Shown here: piece after piece, positions 14,864-22,083 of the stretch | How positions within the stretch are numbered: position 1 is the first letter of the stretch | How the letters are laid out: every line of letters begins with the position of its first letter | Virus record (IMG/VR): IMGVR_UViG_3300008110_007236 | Location: 1 to 58,481 of that record | Origin: a virus | DNA length: 58,481 bases | Strand: one strand, 5' to 3' | Notes under the pieces: model-generated | The model's input: the letters and a program-made list of their open reading frames with translations, nothing else | Told to the model about the DNA's origin: nothing | Databases searched by the model: none | Translations under genes and position numbers: made by a program

Positions 14864-15580
14864 TTATTGGTTGTCAAGTGTAACTGTAGTATTCAATACG
14901 GCTGATCCAAATGTCCACTTAGCAGTTGCGCCACTAGCGAACTGTGCGCCAGCAGAACTGGTACCACCCCAAACGTTTGCGGCTGGAACCAATGTACACT
15001 TACGATTACTAATCTTTGTAACAAAATATGTACCGCCTGCGCTGTCAGTTGCTCTAATGCTCATTTGTCCATCAGCTAGATTTTCAGTAGCAACAAGTTT
15101 TAAAATTGCTGTGCCATCTGCTGTCTGTACTTTGAAACGACGTGAGCCTACTTGCTTAATAACATCTCCAGCTGTGTTATCACTACCGCCAGGAATTTGT
15201 GCTTCACACATCAACCCATTTTGACGAGCAGTACCACTAGATGTTAAAGTAGCAACAGGGGTAGCACTTCCAGATCCTCCTGCAACACTACCGTTGAAAG
15301 TAATAGTTGGAGCACTTGTGTAACCAGAACCTGCTGATACAACTTCCACTGTATAAGCAGTTGCGCCAGTAACTATAACTCTTAGTACTGGTTTAGCTCC
15401 GCCTGCAACGTTAGGAGCACCAATTTGTGCCGCTGGAATTGGATATGTACCGTTTACTAGATCAGCCAATGTGCCAGCTGGAGCTGTTACGCTGGCGATG
15501 CTTTCTCCGCCTACGTTTGCTGTGCCAAAATCTTGATAGTTAGTATTGGCAAAATATTTTTTGTTTAATGGACGTCCCAT
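14864..15580 (-). CDS. Probable virion structural protein
   Basis: 238 residues, beginning MGRPLNKKYFANTNYQDFG, a start I associate with T4-like virion proteins of aquatic phages. It is Gly/Ala/Thr/Ser-rich and predicted all-beta. It has an AGSGYTSAPTITF motif at about residues 83-95 that recurs in phage and bacterial surface beta domains. AAGGAGAAAA ribosome site before the ATG. A GGTAAATA element is 78 bases upstream and the leader contains two short hairpins. It ends at the strong bidirectional terminator. Likely abundant; its exact place in the virion is unknown. Confidence 0.65.
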   Translation of the reverse strand: MGRPLNKKYFANTNYQDFGTANVGGESIASVTAPAGTLADLVNGTYPIPAAQIGAPNVAGGAKPVLRVIVTGATAYTVEVVSAGSGYTSAPTITFNGSVAGGSGSATPVATLTSSGTARQNGLMCEAQIPGGSDNTAGDVIKQVGSRRFKVQTADGTAILKLVATENLADGQMSIRATDSAGGTYFVTKISNRKCTLVPAANVWGGTSSAGAQFASGATAKWTFGSAVLNTTVTLDNQ

Positions 15581-15614
15581 TTGTTTTCTCCTTATGTTGA
15601 CGTTCTAGGTCATA

Positions 15615-15666
15615 CGCTGTGGGTACAGCATAAACTTGCCCTATGCAAGCTGACTGTATATTTACC
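15615..15666 (-). promoter_or_regulatory. Leader with two hairpins and GGTAAATA promoter
   Basis: GGTAAATA (minus, 15659-15666), then stem-loops CTTGC-ATAGG-GCAAG (15634-15648) and GCTGT-ACCC-ACAGC (15615-15628) in the 5' leader of the structural gene at 14864-15580. No T-run follows either, so they look like leader structures, not terminators. Confidence 0.45.
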
Positions 15667-16363
15667 TAACTTTGGCTAATTTTAAAAAGGATAATATGCG
15701 TATATAAATCCAACCTATATCTAGCTCAAACCAACGTTGTTTGAACTTGGCATTGGCACCATCTGCGTGATGATTATTATGTAGTTCTTCTCCGCCAATC
15801 CAAATAGCCCAAGGTATTAAATTGCGACTAGTATCTTTAGTATCAGTGTTACGATACCCAACCCAGTGTGCTAGACCGTTAATAACGCCTGCGGCCCAAA
15901 ATGGAATCCATAACATCTGAATACCCCAAATGACTAGTCCCCACCCACCAAAAAGAACAAGGTTTATAACCAAAAGTATCATTATGCCTAAACGACTATG
16001 TGGGGTATATATGGCTTTTTCAATCCAATCATTTGGGGTTCCAACTCCTAGCTTTTCCACCATCTCTACATCTTTACTGGCTTTGTGATACAATCCTGCG
16101 CCACCAAATAATACACGCCAAATACCGTATACTTGTGGACTATGTGGATCTAATTCAGTATCACTGGCTTGATGATGTTTTCGGTGAATAGCAACCCATT
16201 GCTTAGTAACCATACCTGTTGTTAGCCATAACCAAAAACGCATGAAATGGTTAACTGCTGGATGGAATGTTACTGCTTTGTGTGTTTGTCCTCTATGCAA
16301 ATATAGGGTAACACACGCTATAGTGATTTGTACCATCACCAAGGTATAGATAATTTCTAACAT
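15662..16363 (-). CDS. Membrane fatty-acid desaturase (acyl-CoA/acyl-lipid delta-9 type)
   Basis: 233 residues. Three histidine boxes in order: HRGQTH (23-28), HRKHH (60-64) and HNNHH (195-199), plus H166 in GLAHWVGY, as in stearoyl-CoA-type desaturases. Hydrophobic spans at about 1-22, 40-55, 125-145 and 147-165 place it in the membrane. The diiron centre removes two hydrogens from an acyl chain, raising membrane fluidity. Shorter than eukaryotic SCD but normal for the bacterial type. An AGTAAATA element lies exactly 5 bases before the ATG, inside a perfect inverted repeat. Confidence 0.85.
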   Translation of the reverse strand: MLEIIYTLVMVQITIACVTLYLHRGQTHKAVTFHPAVNHFMRFWLWLTTGMVTKQWVAIHRKHHQASDTELDPHSPQVYGIWRVLFGGAGLYHKASKDVEMVEKLGVGTPNDWIEKAIYTPHSRLGIMILLVINLVLFGGWGLVIWGIQMLWIPFWAAGVINGLAHWVGYRNTDTKDTSRNLIPWAIWIGGEELHNNHHADGANAKFKQRWFELDIGWIYIRILSFLKLAKVR

Positions 16364-16379
16364 AGAAGTATTTACTTCT
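16364..16379 (-). promoter_or_regulatory. Late-promoter-like AGTAAATA embedded in an inverted repeat
   Basis: AGAAGTA-TT-TACTTCT is a perfect 7+7 palindrome containing AGTAAATA (16369-16376, minus), 5 bases before the desaturase ATG. The symmetry could be an operator or chance. Confidence 0.45.
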
Positions 16380-17016
16380 GAGTTAGCTGATTAACAAATT
16401 CTAATAAGAGCTCGTGATGACGTTTTTCGTGCCAATGCTTGGGCATCCAGGAATGATAATCATACCAAAACTTCTCACTTTCTGGATGGCATCCTATTAA
16501 ACCTATACGATTTTGTATAATTGCCATGGGATCACCGTTAGCATAGGTAGCAATAGTTTCAAATTTATTGTTATTACCAACTAAGGCGCAACCATCATAA
16601 AAAAACATCCTTTCAGGATGCCCGTTCCATACAACATCTATTGCTTTAGCATGTGGACGACGTGTATCTGTATTTGGTCTAGTAATGTATTGTACAGCAT
16701 CCACTTCATCTAAAATATCAAAGTAATAACTACCAGCCCAGTAAGCACCCATACAAATTCCAAGATAGTATCCGCCCCTACCAACAAAATTTAATATCTT
16801 TTGTTTGTTGGCTTTTAAAAGTCTATGCCAAGTTTCGCTATCGCCTTCACCTCCAGGAAAAGCTACTATATCTACATCATCAAAAAATACGTCCTCAACT
16901 TCTCTGAATCCAAAGATTTTAAAGTTGTAGTGTTGACCCAACGCCTGTATTATACCATTGCCACATTGTACTGAGCATTTGGGGTCATGCAAAAATAATG
17001 CGATTGTAGGTTTCAT
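16372..17016 (-). CDS. BPL_N / class I glutamine-amidotransferase-like protein
   Basis: 214 residues. Nucleophile elbow G-I-C88-M-G (YYLGICMGAYWAG) and a later GCHPESE with H177 and E179 supply a GATase1-type triad. AFPGGEGDS (52-60) is the glycine-rich turn found in the N-terminal domain family of biotin-protein ligases (BPL_N). The function of stand-alone BPL_N proteins is not settled; amidase or glyoxalase-like chemistry is possible. It is followed closely by the desaturase, so they may share a transcript. Confidence 0.7.
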   Translation of the reverse strand: MKPTIALFLHDPKCSVQCGNGIIQALGQHYNFKIFGFREVEDVFFDDVDIVAFPGGEGDSETWHRLLKANKQKILNFVGRGGYYLGICMGAYWAGSYYFDILDEVDAVQYITRPNTDTRRPHAKAIDVVWNGHPERMFFYDGCALVGNNNKFETIATYANGDPMAIIQNRIGLIGCHPESEKFWYDYHSWMPKHWHEKRHHELLLEFVNQLTQK

Positions 17017-17033
17017 TTTAATTAAAAATGCTC

Positions 17034-17111
17034 ACTTAGAACGCCATTCCGGGGCACGACTCCCATAACGTTCTGCCCAGCAGCCGGGCACACCTATGTA
17101 ACGATAACGTC
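17034..17111 (-). other. GC-rich unassigned segment with hairpin, possible 19-codon micro-ORF
   Basis: This stretch is richer in G and C than its surroundings. On the minus strand it contains a 7-base stem TGCCCGG-CTG-CTGGGCA. The frame continuing after the ErpA stop stays open for 30 codons (…RYRYIGVPGCWAERYGSR…) with only a GTG as possible start. It could be a micro-gene, a structured RNA or a terminator region. Confidence 0.3.
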
Positions 17112-17124
17112 CTAAGGTAGGTGT

Positions 17125-17451
17125 TTATACGCTAAAACTACTTCCACATCCACAAGTAGTTTGTGCGTTTGGATTCCTTATTACAAATTGACTTCCGTCT
17201 AGGTCATCTTTGTAATCAATTTCAGCGCCTTGAAGATATTGCATACTCATACTGTCAATTAACAATTTATAGTTGTTATTCAACGGAATTTCAAAATCGT
17301 CTTCGTTTTGTTCCTCATCAAACGTAAAACCATAACTAAAACCACTGCAACCCCCGCCTTGTACAAATGTACGTAATGCTAGGTTGGGATTATTTTCTTC
17401 TGCTAGTAAATCTAAAACTTTTGTTTTTGCTGACTCTGTAATGTTAATCAT
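17125..17451 (-). CDS. erpA: Iron-sulfur cluster insertion protein (ErpA/IscA/HesB family)
   Basis: 108 residues, normal length for an A-type carrier. The three conserved cysteines are present: C35 in [10 protein letters not shown] and C100/C102 in the C-terminal TTCGCGSSF. The protein binds Fe-S clusters and delivers them to apo-enzymes. That is relevant here because the window encodes eight radical SAM enzymes that need 4Fe-4S clusters (inference). A-type carriers are known auxiliary genes in cyanophages. The start overlaps the end of a 31-residue micro-gene. Confidence 0.9.
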   Translation of the reverse strand: MINITESAKTKVLDLLAEENNPNLALRTFVQGGGCSGFSYGFTFDEEQNEDDFEIPLNNNYKLLIDSMSMQYLQGAEIDYKDDLDGSQFVIRNPNAQTTCGCGSSFSV

Positions 17452-17539
17452 AATATATTCCTGCTAGTCCGCAGCCAAATCTTGCCAAACCTTCAATCAA
17501 ATCTTCAATGAGGACTGTAAGGATTTCGCGGGCGGTCAT
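17444..17539 (-). CDS. Micro-protein (31 residues) coupled to erpA
   Basis: 31 residues: [18 protein letters not shown] then [14 protein letters not shown] textbook GAGGAGG ribosome site lies 6 bases before the ATG at 17539. The stop overlaps the erpA start, implying translational coupling. It has one amphipathic helix and a Gly/Cys tail. The MxxREI start and L-I-E site recall the capsid-targeting-like peptides, but weakly. Too short for standard gene finding. Confidence 0.5.
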   Translation of the reverse strand: MTAREILTVLIEDLIEGLARFGCGLAGIYYD

Positions 17540-17582
17540 AACCATCCTCCTCTGGGTAAACTGGATATTCGTTTGGGTTCAT
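17505..17582 (-). CDS. Possible micro-protein (25 residues)
   Basis: 25 residues, [20 protein letters not shown] then PYSPH, starting with a TAATG overlap at the stop of the nuclease gene. Pro/Tyr/Asp-rich and probably unstructured. It overlaps the start of the 31-residue micro-gene in another frame, so one of the two may be spurious; the other has the stronger ribosome site. Confidence 0.35.
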   Translation of the reverse strand: MNPNEYPVYPEEDGYDRPRNPYSPH

Positions 17583-18016
17583 TAATTACACCAACTTTGT
17601 TTTGCTTCACCAAAGTATTCTCGAGCAAAGCCGTTACGTATTAGTTCTGCACGTAGACTTTGACCGTCTAAAATCATATCACCTAGTACACGACCGCCAA
17701 ATTTATCCCATCCATAAAGAACAACTTGACGTTTGAGTGATTTAGCCACAGCATTTTTAGTAAAAGCAGTTGCGGCCTGTCCTCGCTGATCTTCACTGGG
17801 ACACTGTGCTCTATGTCCTTTTTCAGGCGTATCTACCCCGTAGACTCTAACTGCTAATTCTGGTTTAAGTGGGGCGGGAAGAAATGGCGCACTAATTACC
17901 ACAGTGTCTCCGTCATTAACACGTATGATTTGTGCATCGTATATGACCCCTTGTGGGGTTTTTTGTGCCAGTGCCAAAGTTGGCACTAATAATAATATTG
18001 CTAACAATTTTTTCAT
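17582..18016 (-). CDS. Secreted thermonuclease-like nuclease (SNase family)
   Basis: 144 residues. Signal peptide at 1-17 (MKKLLAILLLVPTLALA). SNase-fold catalytic residues align with staphylococcal nuclease: D37 in VNDGDTVVI, R57, D62 and E65 in VRVYGVDTPEKG, and R109 in KFGGRVLGD. It cuts DNA and RNA with Ca2+ in the periplasm or outside. Possible roles are host or competitor DNA scavenging, or degradation of incoming DNA. A TATAAATA late promoter lies 24 bases upstream. Two Cys (72, 143) could form a disulfide. Confidence 0.9.
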   Translation of the reverse strand: MKKLLAILLLVPTLALAQKTPQGVIYDAQIIRVNDGDTVVISAPFLPAPLKPELAVRVYGVDTPEKGHRAQCPSEDQRGQAATAFTKNAVAKSLKRQVVLYGWDKFGGRVLGDMILDGQSLRAELIRNGFAREYFGEAKQSWCN

Positions 18017-18040
18017 AATTGACCCTAAAATTAACTCTTG

Positions 18041-18048
18041 TATTTATA
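18041..18048 (-). promoter_or_regulatory. Perfect T4 late promoter TATAAATA
   Basis: Exact minus-strand octamer, 24 bases before the nuclease ATG at 18016; it overlaps the 3' end of the upstream gene. Confidence 0.7.
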
Positions 18049-18667
18049 TTGTCTTTTCTGTGTATTCTGCTCTTTGCCAATTTAACAAATACTGTGCTTT
18101 CCAGTGATTCTGATCAAATCCTTTTAAATTCTCCCATTGATCTCGTTGTTGCCAAATCCTTTTGGCTGCATCAATCCAATCAGTGTGTCTTACAGTCCAT
18201 TCAAAATCCACCATACGATTTTTGAAATATTCATAATCACAATGATCATACTCTATATGTAGCACTTCATAGACTGTGCCGTCTTCTGCGACAGAATCTA
18301 GCGCAAAATCAAAACCCCATTTGCGTTTTGTTTTTAATAACAAGTCAACTTGTGGAAAATGGGGTTTCAGTTCAAATAATTGCTTGGCAGCATCCTGATC
18401 ATAGTCACACCTGCATAAAAATATACTGTGATCTAAAATTAAGGGAATATTTGAATATTCTAATTCAAACCAAGGTTCCTGCCAACAGTGATGATTTAAT
18501 ATAGGATAGTTGATGGGATAGTCCATAGCTGAATAAAACTTTTGTTCAGCTAAATTTAATTCAAATCCGTCCTTGTCATAATATTGAAAATCTAATGGTT
18601 CTAATATTTCAACACTCTTTGTACAACTTGGATTTGACATCAGTGATACATCAAATCTACGAAACAT
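18044..18667 (-). CDS. Hypothetical acidic/aromatic protein
   Basis: 207 residues, rich in Asp, Tyr and Trp, with several HHCW, CRCDYDQD and HIEYDHCDYEYF stretches whose His/Cys/Asp residues could bind metal. A RKWGFDFALDSV segment and VLHIEYDH suggest a strand-rich core. No family recognised; similar-looking proteins in aquatic T4-like phages are annotated hypothetical. The gene follows the pterin-dehydratase-like gene by about 20 bases. Confidence 0.55.
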   Translation of the reverse strand: MFRRFDVSLMSNPSCTKSVEILEPLDFQYYDKDGFELNLAEQKFYSAMDYPINYPILNHHCWQEPWFELEYSNIPLILDHSIFLCRCDYDQDAAKQLFELKPHFPQVDLLLKTKRKWGFDFALDSVAEDGTVYEVLHIEYDHCDYEYFKNRMVDFEWTVRHTDWIDAAKRIWQQRDQWENLKGFDQNHWKAQYLLNWQRAEYTEKTI

Positions 18668-18688
18668 TATGGCGTCTAACTTTCTATT

Positions 18689-19072
18689 TTAATCAAAGTT
18701 TCCTAACATGCGTTTTTGTTCAATGTCATTTTTTCTAGCGTAATCATCAATGGCCAATGCTAATTGAAAATCTAATATGGTCAAACCTTCGACATCAAAT
18801 GTAGTTGTTTCTACAGTGACCTCAGCAACATCTTGTGTGACTTTGGCAAAATGATCTAATTTTTCAGATAGGTCATTAATATGTTCAATGAACTCTTCAG
18901 CTTGTCTATGATCCTGTGCCACATATTGAGCTTTAAGTATGCGATGATCTAACATTTCCCAATCAGGTAAAAATTTAGACTTTAAATCGTTCAATGATTC
19001 CTTATTAGGGATGAACTCTTCTAGACTATTAGATCTAAATTTACCTTCTATAATATCAATCCATTGTCTCAT
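18689..19072 (-). CDS. Pterin-4a-carbinolamine-dehydratase-like protein with capsid-targeting-like N-terminus
   Basis: 127 residues. Residues about 30-120 follow the PCD/DCoH pattern: LPDWEML, then AEEFIEHINDLSEKLDHFAKV in place of the helix with HHP, then VTVETTTFDVEGLTILDFQLALAID. The catalytic HHP triplet is reduced to DHF, so activity is doubtful. The N-terminus MRQWIDIIEGKF fits the MRxxEFIxE group with an I-I-E site, so the protein may be packaged in the head. It overlaps its upstream neighbour by 4 bases. Confidence 0.5.
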   Translation of the reverse strand: MRQWIDIIEGKFRSNSLEEFIPNKESLNDLKSKFLPDWEMLDHRILKAQYVAQDHRQAEEFIEHINDLSEKLDHFAKVTQDVAEVTVETTTFDVEGLTILDFQLALAIDDYARKNDIEQKRMLGNFD

Positions 19073-19491
19073 TGTGTTCTGTCCTTGTTGTCTATGGCCC
19101 CACCTGTAACCCAGGCTGTACAGCTACGATCACCAGCACATTTAAAATGTAAAAAGTTACAGTAGCCTAGATCAGCTTTATGTATCGTTGCCATAGCGTC
19201 TGTTTCTTTACTGTCACCTTTGATTCCATCTTCAATACACTGCCACATCTTATCACTGACATCAAAAGCCGCACAGTTGCCACACTTCATTGTACGAGCA
19301 GTTTTTTCTGTAATACCCCAACGTTTGGCAGCATCCTTCCAATATGACTCTGATTCGTCTGGATTAGCAGGCCCATAGTAATATTCGTCTATGGCTTTCT
19401 GACGATTCTTTAAGTTGACATCTAGATCATGTGTAGCAATAGGACAGCCTTTGTTGGCCGCTTCTAAAATAGTTATATATTTTCTCATCAT
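19069..19491 (-). CDS. Cys-rich conserved phage protein with capsid-targeting-like N-terminus
   Basis: 140 residues. N-terminus MMRKYITILEAAN ends in an I-L-E site like a T4 capsid-targeting peptide. Cysteines fall in a regular pattern: MKCGNCAAFD, MWQCIEDG, GYCNFLHFKC and DRSCTAW, seven in about 70 residues, consistent with metal binding or Fe-S. I associate the CGNCAAF…GYC…CAGxRxC pattern with aquatic T4-like phages, function unknown. Overlaps neighbours on both sides by 4 bases. Confidence 0.55.
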   Translation of the reverse strand: MMRKYITILEAANKGCPIATHDLDVNLKNRQKAIDEYYYGPANPDESESYWKDAAKRWGITEKTARTMKCGNCAAFDVSDKMWQCIEDGIKGDSKETDAMATIHKADLGYCNFLHFKCAGDRSCTAWVTGGAIDNKDRTQ

Positions 19492-20801
19492 AGTTCATCC
19501 CATCCTATAGCCCAGCATTGTTGAGTTGAGTTAGTAGTTGTAGTTACAGCAATAAGAAACTCGTAATTTACACCTGTGAATGTGTTACGTTCTAACTGAA
19601 ACTTAAAAGGAAATCCAGCCAGTGATGGTGCTATACTAGCCTGATTAGTGGCTATAACATACCCTTCATCAATCAGCCTACCGTTAGTATAACTAGTGGG
19701 TGTTAGGTTGTATTCTACTGAAGATGTTGTGCCAGTGTCTTGCCATTCGCCGCCAGTGGTGATAGCCTGCTGTATAATAAAATATTGATAATTGGCTCCA
19801 GTTAATGGAGCAAAACTAAAATTAGTAGGCACTACTATAGCGTTATTTCTTCCTGCTTTGAGTCTTATACTGATCATAGGGACAGCAGTGTTGACCTGTG
19901 CTTGGTTAGTAGTTCTTGGTGCGGTTATGTTATGGCCAATAACTCTGGGGCGACCTATGAGTTCATAGCCGCCTTCTGATATCACAGATTGGCAGATAAA
20001 TTTTAGTGTGTCGCTGACGCCTGTAGCACTGGTATTTTCTATCTCATAGCGAATGGGCAGTCGTGCTGTACCCATATAGGTTGTAGTTATGCCAGCGTTG
20101 TTAGCATGATCCCATCTATGGCAGGGTATAAACTGTCCGTTTATTACAAAGCCCATAGTCACTGATCCTACACCTAACCATTCTAAGTTGATATAAAGTA
20201 TCTGTGATGTGGCTAGATCTAATACAATCTTATCTGCATCTGTGCCGTCTAATTTACTGATGTTCCAATCTTCTTTGGCAATGCGTGTGGTTTGTAAACT
20301 ACCGCTAGAACTACTTCTTCGTACAAAGTAAACATTTGTGCCATCTTGTTCTAGATAGAAACCATTTTCAGTATCAAAGTATCCCACACGCTGTCTCAGT
20401 CCTGCGCGGGACTGTGCCATACAGAATGTTTCTAATACTAATAAACTCTTACCTGGTTGGTAAGCAAACGCTCTTGTACTTTCTCTATAGACCTTGCTTC
20501 CATTAGAACCATCCACAGTCATTGCTAACGCACTCGAGTCAGAGTTGTGTTGTGTAGTTCCGCCACTGGCTGTAAAATTAACAAAACCGTCGACGTTGTC
20601 ATAGTACTTGCTGGAGTTGTCAAATAAGGTAAACGGTTCGCTGGTACGAAAGCGACCAAATGCATCAGTGGCTGTAGGACCTAAAGTGGTTCTAAGTATT
20701 GGTCTGCCTAAAACATCATACTGCATAGCATGATGCAAGTCGCTTAGGTTAGGTTCCCAAGGATGTACATAATTGGTACTATTAGGATGTAATATTGGCA
20801 T
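19488..20801 (-). CDS. Large beta-rich virion structural protein
   Basis: 437 residues, Gly/Thr/Ser/Asn-rich, no Cys cluster and no signal peptide. The segment TDAFGRFRTSEPFTLFD at about 45-61 is one I associate with aquatic phage structural proteins. Beta-strand regions follow (residues 90-300) and the protein ends NSTQQCWAIGWDEL. Likely a head fibre, baseplate-associated or neck protein; the precise location is not deducible. Same operon as the two small genes at 20.8-21.3 kb. Confidence 0.6.
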   Translation of the reverse strand: MPILHPNSTNYVHPWEPNLSDLHHAMQYDVLGRPILRTTLGPTATDAFGRFRTSEPFTLFDNSSKYYDNVDGFVNFTASGGTTQHNSDSSALAMTVDGSNGSKVYRESTRAFAYQPGKSLLVLETFCMAQSRAGLRQRVGYFDTENGFYLEQDGTNVYFVRRSSSSGSLQTTRIAKEDWNISKLDGTDADKIVLDLATSQILYINLEWLGVGSVTMGFVINGQFIPCHRWDHANNAGITTTYMGTARLPIRYEIENTSATGVSDTLKFICQSVISEGGYELIGRPRVIGHNITAPRTTNQAQVNTAVPMISIRLKAGRNNAIVVPTNFSFAPLTGANYQYFIIQQAITTGGEWQDTGTTSSVEYNLTPTSYTNGRLIDEGYVIATNQASIAPSLAGFPFKFQLERNTFTGVNYEFLIAVTTTTNSTQQCWAIGWDEL

Positions 20802-20802
20802 A

Positions 20803-21015
20803 TTAAGGAGTTGTGTTCCAAGGACGACCTGGTTGTAAACCGCCTACGTTAGGATTATCAACTACAGCGTTATCATCGTATTGTGTTGGCAACTCCGTTA
20901 TATCATAAGTTGCTCTAGGGTTTCCATCTGCGGCTCTATCTATTGCCGCTTGATCCAATTTAGCTTTTTGTCGCAACTCTCTAGTTGCTAATTGTGCAAT
21001 TCCATTAGCTGACAT
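20803..21015 (-). CDS. Small hypothetical protein
   Basis: 70 residues from the ATG at 21015 (MSANGIAQLATRELRQKAKL). The frame is open further to 21090, but the AGGA ribosome site and the small overlap with the preceding gene favour the shorter start. A basic helix is followed by an extended Pro/Asn/Asp tail (ELPTQYDDNAVVDNPNVGGL) ending PWNTTP. Lies between two structural-type genes. No family recognised. Confidence 0.5.
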   Translation of the reverse strand: MSANGIAQLATRELRQKAKLDQAAIDRAADGNPRATYDITELPTQYDDNAVVDNPNVGGLQPGRPWNTTP

Positions 21016-21307
21016 GTTGTGTTCCTGGATACATTGAAATACTATCTGTCCTAATATCTGCAGGATGCTTTGGGGCATTAGTTCCGCCACCTGCTTTAAT
21101 AGTAACAGTTTCTATACTGGCAATAGCATCTGCTGGACTGTTATCGTAGGTGCCTGATTTAGCATCTACTAGATCAGAAATCTGATCAAATCTACGTGTT
21201 TCGTCATCATAGAACTCTTCAGCTGAAGGATTCTCTTTGCCAATTTCTTGTGTTTCGACTTGATCTATCAAATCTAAAACACCCCTAATAATTTCTGTTG
21301 CTCGCAT
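21005..21307 (-). CDS. Hypothetical protein, MRATEIIR N-terminus
   Basis: 100 residues from the ATG at 21307. A frame to 21382 exists, but the GGGGTAAG ribosome site fits this start, and the longer frame would run into the divergent gene. N-terminus MRATEIIRGVLDLIDQVE resembles the capsid-targeting-like group, although the cleavage Glu is Gly. The rest is acidic and extended (RFDQISDLVDAKSGTYDNSP, then AGGGTNAPKHPADIR). Probably a head or head-assembly protein, by inference. Confidence 0.5.
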   Translation of the reverse strand: MRATEIIRGVLDLIDQVETQEIGKENPSAEEFYDDETRRFDQISDLVDAKSGTYDNSPADAIASIETVTIKAGGGTNAPKHPADIRTDSISMYPGTQHVS

Positions 21308-21334
21308 ATTCTTACCCCTAGACATCGTATTTAG

Positions 21335-21342
21335 CGTAAATA
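21335..21342 (+). promoter_or_regulatory. Late-promoter-like CGTAAATA
   Basis: CGTAAATA, then 8 bases, then the ATG at 21351. It lies in the 43-base gap between divergent genes. Confidence 0.35.
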
Positions 21343-21350
21343 TTAACACT

Positions 21351-21899
21351 ATGAAACCAGTGTTGATGATACACGAAATCAAAGAAGAATTCTTTGATTT
21401 ACCCTTAGAAAACTACATTCTAACATTTGATGACGGGCTTTACAGCCAGTATCACTACTACCCACGCTTCAAAGAAATACCCACTGAAAAGATATATTTC
21501 ATCAGTTCAGGAATAATTTGTAATGGATCACAAAGTACAGAATTCCCTGCTTGTCACATCGCCCACGATAAAGCATTTCAAGGAAACTTTGAAGATTACA
21601 TGACTTTAGATCAAATTAAAGAATTAATGAAGGATCCATTAGTTAGTATTGGTGGGCATAGTCATGTACATAAAAATCTAAAAGAACTAACAAAAGTAAC
21701 GCATAGAGCCATGCACGTTATGAACGACACTAAACTCATGATGAATTGGTTCAAAGAAAATTTAAACTTTACTCCAACTAAATTTTGTTTCCCTTACAAT
21801 GATGACAACGATGGTTTTTACGTGCCTGTTTTAAAGTCAGTGGGCTTTACAGAATTTTACGGCAAAGAACGATTGGCTATTGAAAACGTTGCCAATTAA
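21351..21899 (+). CDS. Polysaccharide deacetylase (NodB family)
   Basis: 182 residues. NodB motif 1 is LTFDDG with D27/D28; motif 2 is GGHSHVH with metal ligands H103 and H107; FCFPYN about residue 142 is the third loop. Members remove N- or O-acetyl groups from peptidoglycan, chitin oligomers or surface polysaccharide. No signal peptide, so it likely acts on cytoplasmic sugar intermediates or after lysis. The ending overlaps the DUF2061 gene on the other strand by 23 bases. Confidence 0.85.
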   Translation: MKPVLMIHEIKEEFFDLPLENYILTFDDGLYSQYHYYPRFKEIPTEKIYFISSGIICNGSQSTEFPACHIAHDKAFQGNFEDYMTLDQIKELMKDPLVSIGGHSHVHKNLKELTKVTHRAMHVMNDTKLMMNWFKENLNFTPTKFCFPYNDDNDGFYVPVLKSVGFTEFYGKERLAIENVAN

Positions 21900-22083
21900 T
21901 CTTATTCCAAAGTCTTTCATGTAGATAATACAAAATAGTATTTGCTATCAGTTGTATTACTGCGATAGTACCTGCTATAGTTAAGTCACTGGATATAAGC
22001 CAGCTGATTAAAAAAGTAGAACCACTTCCAGTTAATCGCCAGCTTATTGTTTTAACTATACTACGACGTGGACTTTCATTCAA
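21877..22083 (-). CDS. DUF2061-family small membrane protein
   Basis: 68 residues from a TTG start at 22083, chosen because an AAGGAGA ribosome site sits 6 bases before it. The open frame extends to 22113, but that start lies deep inside the upstream gene. The pattern SPRRSIVKTISWRLTGSGST, two hydrophobic spans, then YYLHERLWNKINW matches DUF2061. Function unknown; some members are linked to sulfate or nucleotide-sulfur clusters, which would fit the adjacent APS-kinase-like gene, though this is from memory. Confidence 0.75.
   Translation of the reverse strand: MNESPRRSIVKTISWRLTGSGSTFLISWLISSDLTIAGTIAVIQLIANTILYYLHERLWNKINWQRFQ

Noticed and set aside
21308-21382. Longer start of the MRATEIIR gene
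   Set aside because: It would run through the divergent promoter and into the start of the deacetylase gene; the internal ATG has a ribosome site.
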